From IMG/VR virus record IMGVR_UViG_3300023116_000091, positions 1 through 43,851 of that record: a stretch of 43,851 nt of DNA; one strand, written 5' to 3'. Positions 38,948 through 43,851 of this stretch are shown here, piece after piece. The notes under the pieces were generated by a model. The model saw only the letters and a list, made by a program, of their open reading frames with translations, was not told the origin of the DNA and did not search any database. Both the position numbers and the translations under genes were made by a program. The first letter of the stretch is position 1; each line of letters starts with the position of its first letter. The stretch is from a virus.

Positions 38948-38987
38948 TCGTTTTTTAATCAGATTGTCCGGTCATTGGCTTCGATCT

Positions 38988-39010
38988 GGGGGAGCGAGTG
39001 CTCCCCCTTT
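38988..39010 (+). terminator. GC-rich stem-loop, possible weak terminator
   Basis: GGGGGAGC/GCTCCCCC with a GAGT loop followed by only three T. A strong hairpin in the gap between recombination and nucleotide/replication genes; partial termination or attenuation is plausible. Confidence 0.5.
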
Positions 39011-39024
39011 ACCAAAATTTACAA

Positions 39025-39525
39025 ATGAAAATAATTGGACTTTGCGGAAAAAAACGCTCGGGCAAATCATCCGCCGCCGAGCACCTGCAACACATTATCG
39101 GCGACCACTGCTACCGATTCTCGTTTGCCGACCAGATCAAGTCCGAGGTCGGGAAGATATTTGGAAAATACCGAGAGGACCGCAAAGAGACTCTGCGCCC
39201 GGTATACCAGAGTGTGGGGGAGGCAGCAAAACAGCTGTTCGGCACAACGGTCTGGGTAGACAAACTCGCCGACAAACTCAGTCGCCTCGAGGATCCGAAC
39301 GCAGTTGTTGTCATCGATGATGTGCGATTTCCGATCGAGTCCGAGTGGGTTCGATCGATGGGCGGAGTCGTCTGGCGGATCCGCCGCCCGGCTACGGACT
39401 GCATTGAGGACTCGCATGTATCGGAGACCAGCGTCGATTTAATCACCCCAGACGAAATTGTGTTCAACGATTCAACACCATTAAATTTCTATGACCGCAT
39501 CACTAAGCTATACAACTGTCATTGA
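39025..39525 (+). CDS. Deoxynucleoside monophosphate kinase (copy B)
   Basis: A 166-residue kinase with P-loop GKKRSGKS (8-15), DDVRFP (98-103), RRP and HVSETS, the same order as copy A at 1069-1599. The two are visibly homologous over their whole length but strongly diverged, so this is not a recent duplication. ATG 39025 is chosen because the conserved MKIIGLCG begins there; no strong ribosome site. The end overlaps the DnaA-like gene by 35 nt. Confidence 0.87.
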   Translation: MKIIGLCGKKRSGKSSAAEHLQHIIGDHCYRFSFADQIKSEVGKIFGKYREDRKETLRPVYQSVGEAAKQLFGTTVWVDKLADKLSRLEDPNAVVVIDDVRFPIESEWVRSMGGVVWRIRRPATDCIEDSHVSETSVDLITPDEIVFNDSTPLNFYDRITKLYNCH

Positions 39526-39865
39526 GCGCATGGCGCAGAGCATAGGAGCTGAATTCCAGGTAGATACTGCGTTGATCATGAGCAGATCCAGAATCGAACA
39601 AGCTGCCATGGCTCGGCAGGTTCTCATGGTCATGCTCTGCCGAAAAGGCATGAGTAATCACCAGTGTGCGCGGGAATTGAACCGCGACCACACAACTATT
39701 ACTCACGCTCACAAAAGCGTTCAGAACAGGCGCGACACAGATAGGTATTTTGATGAGGTATTCCGCCGAATCGACGCCGAGTTTCGCGACATGCCCTCAA
39801 TACACCAACCCAAAGCATGGGAGATCTCGTCGATTGGAGACCTGGCTCAACCCTACTATTTTTAG
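39491..39865 (+). CDS. DnaA domain IV-like DNA-binding protein
   Basis: A 124-residue protein with SRIEQAAMARQVLMVMLCRK then SNHQCARELNRDHTTITHAH (about residues 32-74), the helix-turn-helix of the DnaA C-terminal domain, including RDHTT at 65-69. There is no AAA+ domain. It probably binds DnaA-box-like sites for phage or host origin control, or competes with host DnaA. Followed by the initiator and DnaC-like genes. Confidence 0.75.
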   Translation: MTASLSYTTVIERMAQSIGAEFQVDTALIMSRSRIEQAAMARQVLMVMLCRKGMSNHQCARELNRDHTTITHAHKSVQNRRDTDRYFDEVFRRIDAEFRDMPSIHQPKAWEISSIGDLAQPYYF

Positions 39866-39885
39866 CCGTGCGTGAACCTGAACCA

Positions 39886-40062
39886 ATGAGGGCGGACTTC
39901 TCCGGAGACACTCACCCAAACCATGTTGTCAACGCCTCTGAGTTCCAGAGAGCGTTTCGAAAATTCTTTGCAAAGCGCGGCATGGAGATTGGCTGGCATG
40001 CCGAGAAACGTGCGGCTTCCAGGCGAAGGAACCTGCCATGCAAAGAGGAGGAGGAGGAATGA
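39886..40062 (+). CDS. Small RAFR/KRG protein (copy B)
   Basis: A 58-residue protein from ATG 39886 (MRADFSGDTHPNHVV...), GTG 39868 being an alternative. Core EFQRAFRKFFAKRG is like HEQWHRAFRLFWKKRG at 11241-11420, and the tail ends in five Glu, whose codons (GAGGAGGAG...) also supply the ribosome site of the next gene. Function unknown. Confidence 0.5.
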   Translation: MRADFSGDTHPNHVVNASEFQRAFRKFFAKRGMEIGWHAEKRAASRRRNLPCKEEEEE

Positions 40063-40796
40063 AATACATAAAACTGTATTTCGATGAATGGGCATTGTCC
40101 ACCCGTATGCTGACGACTGAAGAGAAGGGGGCATGGGTGGAATTAATGCCAGCATTGTGCGCCAATGATACTCCAGGTGAACTGACCGTGAACAAGCGAT
40201 CTCTAGCCCGACTGTGGGGTTTTCGGGCATCAAAAACAGCTGCCGTTTTGGAGTCTTTGAAAGCCTCAAACCTTATTACTTGTGAGCTTTCGGGAGACAA
40301 CTTTGTGCTAAAAAGTGAGCATATTACGAACAAAATCGCGCACCAAAATCGTTTGGAAAAGGCAGCAAAATTTGCCGTAAGTGTCAGGGAATCAACAAAA
40401 ATTCAGAAAAACCGATCAGAAAAACCTGATCGAAACGTTATCCCTAAAGACAAAAGACTAAATACTAAAAGTACTACATGTACAAAAAAGAAGGAAGCCA
40501 AAGCACTTCCGACCCTGGAGGAGGTTTTGTCATTCTGCGAAAAACGCAGAATTCCTTCATCCACTGGAGAGGCTTTTTTCAATTACTACGAAGGTCACAA
40601 CCTTTGGCTCAACAAAAACAAGGAACCCATCAAATGGTGGTTCGTCATCCAGAACGAACCATGGAAGTCCAATCATGAAAACAACAACAGCACAAATCGT
40701 CGGGGATCTGTTCCAGCGATCTCCCGGAACACAGGAACAGCCAACGAGACAGACGGAAGTGAATACGCAGGCGTGGGCCGAGTGGTTCAAAATTGA
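40059..40796 (+). CDS. DUF1376/DnaD-like replication initiation protein
   Basis: From ATG 40059, with GGAGGAGGA upstream, a 245-residue protein: KYIKLYFDEWALSTRMLTTE, then MPALCANDTPGELTVN and a winged-helix-like RSLARLWGFRASKTAAVLES, as in DUF1376-type initiators; a Lys-rich linker; and a C-terminal FFNYYEGHNLWLNKNKEPIK...NEPW segment typical of phage DnaD-like replication proteins. It probably recruits the DnaC-like loader encoded next. The last 40 residues overlap that gene by 122 nt and are low in complexity. Confidence 0.7.
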   Translation: MKYIKLYFDEWALSTRMLTTEEKGAWVELMPALCANDTPGELTVNKRSLARLWGFRASKTAAVLESLKASNLITCELSGDNFVLKSEHITNKIAHQNRLEKAAKFAVSVRESTKIQKNRSEKPDRNVIPKDKRLNTKSTTCTKKKEAKALPTLEEVLSFCEKRRIPSSTGEAFFNYYEGHNLWLNKNKEPIKWWFVIQNEPWKSNHENNNSTNRRGSVPAISRNTGTANETDGSEYAGVGRVVQN

Positions 40797-41301
40797 GCTG
40801 GTCGATGACAACGTCGAGCGCATGGTTCGTGCAGCAGCTGAGTGGGCTATTGCCGTCAAGGCGGGAGACAAACCTCGCTGGCTATCCCTGCTGGGGAGCA
40901 GCGGAGCTGGAAAGACACACATCGCCAAACGCCTTTGGGCGTGGCTTTCAAAACGACCAGACTTCCAGGGACGGGCAAACTACCTACCGCATTTCGTTTA
41001 TTGGCCCAAACTCATGGATGACATGCGAACTGATGCCAGCCTCTACAGTCGCTTCGGCGACATGCAACGCTGGCGATACCTCGTCCTCGACGATGTCCTG
41101 GCCGAACGTCAGTCCGACTGGACGCTTGAGAAGATCAACACACTGCTCGGGTGCCGTGTAGGCAAATGGACGATCCTCACCAGTAACCTGTCCATGATGG
41201 CAATCGCCAAAACAGAGAAACGCATCGCATCCCGGCTCATCCGCGACAAAGGCATCGTCGCCGACATACAGACCACAGACTACAACCTGCGAAACAGATG
41301 A
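40675..41301 (+). CDS. dnaC: DnaC-like helicase loader ATPase
   Basis: AAA+ loader that places the DnaB helicase on DNA. The 208-residue protein has Walker A GSSGAGKTH (74-82), Walker B YLVLDD (135-140), sensor-like LTSNLSM and the arginine-containing RIASRLIRDK. The N-terminal 70 residues would contact the helicase or initiator. It starts inside the preceding initiator gene, an unusually long 122-nt overlap. The matching helicase is at the other end of the window. Confidence 0.85.
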   Translation: MKTTTAQIVGDLFQRSPGTQEQPTRQTEVNTQAWAEWFKIELVDDNVERMVRAAAEWAIAVKAGDKPRWLSLLGSSGAGKTHIAKRLWAWLSKRPDFQGRANYLPHFVYWPKLMDDMRTDASLYSRFGDMQRWRYLVLDDVLAERQSDWTLEKINTLLGCRVGKWTILTSNLSMMAIAKTEKRIASRLIRDKGIVADIQTTDYNLRNR

Positions 41302-41561
41302 ACACGATCCTCCTGAATGGCATCGAGCGAGATGTGCTCACCCAACAGCGAGCAGAGGAGCTGGGGTATCGACCCATGACATACGCCTGTCACCCGGAGA
41401 ACGAACTCTGGATCCTCAACCGTATCGCCAAAGACATGGACCGCGCCGGGCACATCATCGTCCTGGTTGAACAGCCCGATCCACACCAACATGATGACGA
41501 ATGCGTCTGGCTCGAGATCTGGCGGCGCGTGTTCAGGAAATCACTCAGAAAGCCTCTGTGA
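41298..41561 (+). CDS. Small hypothetical protein after loader
   Basis: An 87-residue protein (MNTILLNGIERDVLTQQRAE...) coupled by ATGA to the loader gene. His/Asp-rich stretch DPHQHDDECVW in the second half could bind metal. No family recognised. Confidence 0.6.
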   Translation: MNTILLNGIERDVLTQQRAEELGYRPMTYACHPENELWILNRIAKDMDRAGHIIVLVEQPDPHQHDDECVWLEIWRRVFRKSLRKPL

Positions 41562-41563
41562 GC

Positions 41564-41647
41564 ATGGGATCTATTGTGAATGGTATGATGACACTACTTA
41601 ACAACGCAAATGCGTCAGGCATGATTCTGAAGCGATCTAGGGGGTAA
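41564..41647 (+). CDS. Possible 27-residue peptide
   Basis: Reads MGSIVNGMMTLLNNANASGM then ILKRSRG, filling the gap between two genes; the AGGGGG near its end is the probable ribosome site of the next gene. Support is layout only. Confidence 0.25.
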   Translation: MGSIVNGMMTLLNNANASGMILKRSRG

Positions 41648-41648
41648 T

Positions 41649-42359
41649 ATGGAGAAAAGACCAATGAAGAGGAAGGGGGAGAAAGGTGGACTCACCCGAA
41701 AACGAATCAATGATGACCAACGCGCCATCTCAATCAAAAACAATTCAGGGCAGTCATGTGGGCTGGCAAAGGCACTCGCTCCTCACCAGGACGCAATCTC
41801 AGCTATCTGCCCTCAGTCTGCCATCGATGCCAGCATGGACGGTGTCAGATCCAATCAGACATATAACAGAGAGTCTGTCATGCCCATATTGAGAATGATC
41901 GCCATCGGTATGACTCAGGAAGACGCTGCCGCGCTTGTCCACATCACTCCGAGCACACTCAGCAAATGGAAAAGCAAACACGCTGACTTCGAGACCGCAT
42001 GCGACAGGGCAAAGTCGATCAATAAAAACCTGCTGCTTAACGTGATCTACCAGGGAATGGAGAAGAGTCCGAGGCTGGCTTTGGACCTGTTGGAAAGGGT
42101 GCATCCGAAAGAATATGCTCAGACGAAGAGGGTGGATGGACAAATGAATCACACCCACGCTCACGGTCCATCTGCTTTACTACAAACACTTCACGCCGAA
42201 CGATTGAAGGTGGATCAGGCACGAACATCTGATGACCAATCAGTGGTTCTGGACGCTCAAGTCGTTGATGGAGAACAGAAGCAGCTCAGTCCAGGTGGAA
42301 AAGCAGCGGAAGGGGGTGGTGGGGAGGGGTCCGTCCCCAGCGGGGCTCATGACATTTAA
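41649..42359 (+). CDS. HTH protein, terminase-small-like (second copy)
   Basis: A 236-residue protein (ATG 41673 is an alternative start). Residues about 75-110 form a helix-turn-helix, VMPILRMIAIGMTQEDAAAL then HITPSTLSKWK, followed by FETACDRAKSINKNLLLNVI, the layout of phBC6A51-type small terminases. The tail VVLDAQVVDGE resembles AKVVDAEVIEE at the end of 2005-2556. It could be the true small terminase, a former one left by recombination, or a regulator. It lies at the opposite end of the window from terL unless the genome is circular. Confidence 0.55.
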   Translation: MEKRPMKRKGEKGGLTRKRINDDQRAISIKNNSGQSCGLAKALAPHQDAISAICPQSAIDASMDGVRSNQTYNRESVMPILRMIAIGMTQEDAAALVHITPSTLSKWKSKHADFETACDRAKSINKNLLLNVIYQGMEKSPRLALDLLERVHPKEYAQTKRVDGQMNHTHAHGPSALLQTLHAERLKVDQARTSDDQSVVLDAQVVDGEQKQLSPGGKAAEGGGGEGSVPSGAHDI

Positions 42360-42382
42360 CACCCCCCCCCTTTTTTTTTAAA

Positions 42383-42398
42383 CCCTATATGATTTTGG
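42383..42398 (+). repeat. Intergenic repeat CCCTATATGATTTTGG, copy 1
   Basis: First of three identical 16-bp copies, preceded by C9 and T9 homopolymers. It lies between the HTH gene and methyltransferase cassette B. Confidence 0.75.
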
Positions 42399-42440
42399 AA
42401 TCCGTTGTCGATTTCCGAGACTTAGGGAGGGACTTTTGGA

Positions 42441-42494
42441 ATGAGTAAACTACCAACAGAGCCGGGTCCGTATTACTGGCGCGAGAAAGAATGA
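42441..42494 (+). pseudogene. Truncated PGPYYWRE protein / leader of methyltransferase B
   Basis: MSKLPTEPGPYYWREKE and stop, with AGGGAGG upstream of the ATG. It matches the start of the 75-residue gene at 9913-10140 (LPTKPGPYYWRES) and then ends where the methyltransferase cassette begins; the stop TGA is made by the cassette's own ATGA. It looks like the 5' remnant of a gene interrupted by the cassette, now serving as a translated leader. Confidence 0.6.
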
Positions 42495-43327
42495 AATGCG
42501 AGAATTACACTTATTTGCCGGAGCAGGTGGGGGAATCCTCGGGGGGATGCTCCTCGGTCACACCACAGTCGCTGCCGTTGAAATCGAACCATACTGTCAA
42601 GATGTGCTCAGAGCACGCCAGCGGGACGGAATACTGCCAGAGTTCCCGATCTTTGGAGACATCAAAGAATTTGACGGACGACCGTGGCGAGGGACAGCTG
42701 ACATTGTTTGCGGAGGATTTCCCTGCCAGGACATCAGCGCAGCAGGGAAGGGGGCAGGAATCACTGGTGAACGCAGTGGCTTGTGGTCGGAAATGGCGAG
42801 AGTTATTGGAGAGGTTCGGCCTAGATTTGCGTTTATTGAAAATTCCCCGTTGCTTAGGACCAGAGGACTATCAACCGTCCTCAAAGACCTGGCCTCGATG
42901 GGGTATGACGCGAGATGGGGAGTGCTGGGAGCTTGGCACGTTGGTGCGCCGCATAAAAGAGACCGAATGTGGGTATTGGCCCACACCATGCACCCGAGAT
43001 TACAAGGGAACCAATGCACCGGAAGGACTAACAAGGAAAGACGGAAAGAGCAGGCTAGACCAACTCCCCAATGCGGTAGCTTATGGTGGCACACAGACCC
43101 AGCAGAAGTGGCCAACACCAACTCAATCGGAGTGGAAGGGGCGAGGGCCGAACAGCAAACAGCAGGGGTTGACAAATCAAATTGCATGCACAGGAGCACA
43201 ACTGAACCCATCGTGGGTCGAGTGGCTCATGGGTTGGCCCATCGGGTGGACCGAATTAAAGCCATTGGAAACGGACAAGTTCCGCAATGTGCAGCAATGG
43301 CATTCCGCATTCTTTCAGAGGGATTGA
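42491..43327 (+). CDS. Overlapping protein nested in methyltransferase B (WVEWLMG-type)
   Basis: A 278-residue frame starting 5 nt before and stopping 5 nt before the methyltransferase on the same strand. N-terminus MKCENYTYLPEQV, middle with WPTPCTRDYKG and WPTPTQSEWKGRG repeats, C-terminus LNPSWVEWLMGWPIGWTELK (about 238-257). Comparison with copy A shows poor conservation in the first half but mostly conservative changes (V/I, I/L, D/E, R/K, Y/F) in the last 85 residues, as expected for a translated protein. ATG overlaps the stop of the 17-residue leader, which has a good ribosome site. Function unknown. Confidence 0.68.
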   Translation: MKCENYTYLPEQVGESSGGCSSVTPQSLPLKSNHTVKMCSEHASGTEYCQSSRSLETSKNLTDDRGEGQLTLFAEDFPARTSAQQGRGQESLVNAVACGRKWRELLERFGLDLRLLKIPRCLGPEDYQPSSKTWPRWGMTRDGECWELGTLVRRIKETECGYWPTPCTRDYKGTNAPEGLTRKDGKSRLDQLPNAVAYGGTQTQQKWPTPTQSEWKGRGPNSKQQGLTNQIACTGAQLNPSWVEWLMGWPIGWTELKPLETDKFRNVQQWHSAFFQRD

Positions 43328-43332
43328 TATGA
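42496..43332 (+). CDS. dcm: DNA cytosine-5 methyltransferase (copy B)
   Basis: A 278-residue C5-cytosine methyltransferase: LFAGAGGG (6-13), GGFPCQDIS with catalytic Cys 77, ENSPLL (115-120), KRDRMWVLA (154-162), motif X KAIGNGQVP (255-263). It is closely similar to copy A in motifs I-VIII and in the last 24 residues, but the segment between VIII and X is shorter and dual-coded, so target specificity may differ. The neighbouring Lar-like gene also points to restriction avoidance. Its stop overlaps an ATG of a short frame running into a C10 tract. Confidence 0.92.
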   Translation: MRELHLFAGAGGGILGGMLLGHTTVAAVEIEPYCQDVLRARQRDGILPEFPIFGDIKEFDGRPWRGTADIVCGGFPCQDISAAGKGAGITGERSGLWSEMARVIGEVRPRFAFIENSPLLRTRGLSTVLKDLASMGYDARWGVLGAWHVGAPHKRDRMWVLAHTMHPRLQGNQCTGRTNKERRKEQARPTPQCGSLWWHTDPAEVANTNSIGVEGARAEQQTAGVDKSNCMHRSTTEPIVGRVAHGLAHRVDRIKAIGNGQVPQCAAMAFRILSEGLI

Positions 43333-43393
43333 AAGCCGCAATAAACCAAATATCTGGTCGATTTATATGGCCGATGACTACCGATCCCCCCCC

Positions 43394-43426
43394 CCTCCTT
43401 TTTGCCCCTATATGATTTTGGTTACC
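43394..43426 (+). repeat. Intergenic repeat, copy 2 (extended)
   Basis: CCTCCTTTTT, then CCCTATATGATTTTGG (43406-43421), then TTACC; the CCTCC is the end of a C10 tract. The flanks agree with copy 3 as well as the 16-bp core. Confidence 0.75.
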
Positions 43427-43494
43427 TCCAGGAGACGATTTGAAGCTGGTGACGACCAGTGGATCTGGGAGGCGAAGCATCAGAGCAGCGGTAA

Positions 43495-43529
43495 CCTCCT
43501 TTTTTGACCCTATATGATTTTGGGTTACC
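43495..43529 (+). repeat. Intergenic repeat, copy 3 (extended)
   Basis: CCTCCTTTTTTGA, then CCCTATATGATTTTGG (43508-43523), then GTTACC. It lies 102 nt after copy 2. GGTTACCTCC after copy 2 (43420-43429) recurs with one change as GGTAACCTCC at 43490-43499. No gene is visible between 43333 and 43590 apart from very short frames. Confidence 0.75.
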
Positions 43530-43637
43530 AACGGATGTATTGACGATGTGGTGCCTGGGGAGATCCCAGGACAGGGTTGCGAATCCCGCATGAATCAGAG
43601 TCAGTTTTCAGTGAATGCGAAAAGAGAGGCTACAGTT

Positions 43638-43727
43638 ATGAATGAAATGATTAAATTGATGGATGCACTGGCATCTGGCAGCGGGGCTGAGACAGCTCGC
43701 GTGCTCTGTGGGGAGGTATTGCTATGA
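43638..43727 (+). CDS. Small hypothetical peptide before Lar-like gene
   Basis: A 29-residue frame, MNEMIKLMDALASGSGAETA then RVLCGEVLL, with GAGAGG upstream; an in-frame ATG at 43590 would give 45 residues. Its stop overlaps the ATG of the Lar-like gene (ATGA), which supports translation. No function recognised. Confidence 0.4.
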   Translation: MNEMIKLMDALASGSGAETARVLCGEVLL

Positions 43728-43851
43728 AAACTGAACTACCTGAAATGAAACCATGCCCCATGTGTGGCTTTAGCGACACTACCGTCATTGAGGGTAAAAT
43801 AGACTTTCAGGGGCACTGTCCCGCATGTCTGATGCATGGACCTGACAGAGC
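43724..43851 (+). CDS. Lar-like zinc-ribbon protein (3' partial)
   Basis: The visible 42 residues read MKTELPEMKPCPMCG, then a short hairpin stretch and HCPACLMHGPD, the CP.CG...C..C..GP pattern of the Lar restriction-alleviation zinc ribbon and related small phage proteins. Lar-type proteins modulate type I restriction, which fits the adjacent methyltransferase. The frame is open at the window edge, so length and C-terminus are unknown. Confidence 0.6.
   Translation, partial: MKTELPEMKPCPMCGFSDTTVIEGKIDFQGHCPACLMHGPDR

Noticed and set aside
42383-43523. The CCCTATATGATTTTGG repeats as sigma70 promoters
   Set aside because: TATGAT could be a -10, but no acceptable -35 is found at 16-18 nt upstream in any copy.
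1-43851. CRISPR array or diversity-generating retroelement
   Set aside because: No regularly spaced repeats and no reverse transcriptase motif (for example YADD) were seen.

Overview
This window reads as a nearly complete temperate, short-tailed (podovirus-like) bacteriophage genome. Evidence: a full head and packaging set (terminase large subunit, portal, scaffold, major capsid), a short-tail set (adaptor, nozzle-type protein, fibres, ejected internal proteins) with no tape measure or sheath gene, a tyrosine integrase beside an attP that copies the 3' half of a tRNA-Arg, and a lytic/replication block. The host cannot be named from sequence. A signal-peptide endolysin and a lipoprotein-like lysis-cassette gene suggest a diderm host, and the repeated AGAAAG-type ribosome sites suggest a 16S tail ending in CUUUCU.

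Layout. 1-1990: end of a DnaB-type helicase, a dNMP kinase and a small nuclease-like gene. 2005-7015: candidate small terminase, a small basic protein, large terminase, portal. 6990-13200: a leftward operon inserted between portal and scaffold, made of tightly coupled (ATGA) small genes, with the SleB-type endolysin, a C5-cytosine DNA methyltransferase, a beta-helix-like protein and a ParB-like protein. Divergent promoters and a palindromic operator lie at 13250-13342. 13429-34017: rightward virion operon (scaffold, capsid, tail, holin-like and lipoprotein lysis genes, internal virion proteins, a 2326-residue polyvalent protein), closed by two terminators. 34262-35475: attP and integrase. 36050-36835: ribbon-helix-helix regulators with 11-bp operator iterons. 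36838-41561: recombination (ERF annealase, Cas4/AddB-like nuclease, SSB-like, Hjc-like resolvase), a second dNMP kinase, and replication initiation (DnaA domain IV-like, DUF1376-like, DnaC-like). 41649-43851: a second terminase-small-like HTH protein, a second methyltransferase cassette, intergenic repeats and a Lar-like zinc ribbon that runs off the edge.

The most striking signal is in the two methyltransferase genes (8420-9358 minus and 42496-43332 plus). Each carries a second, co-extensive open frame that starts and stops 5 nt upstream of the methyltransferase. The two diverged copies keep both frames open over 837 and 927 nt, and the protein-level constraint moves from one frame to the other along the gene. 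The second frame encodes a WPTP...WVEWLMGWPIGWT protein of a type I recall from other phages but whose function I do not know. Several other genes also occur twice (dNMP kinase, small-terminase-like protein, a small RAFR/KRG protein, a PGPYYWRE protein that is truncated at one site), so the genome looks like a mosaic of two related accessory sets.
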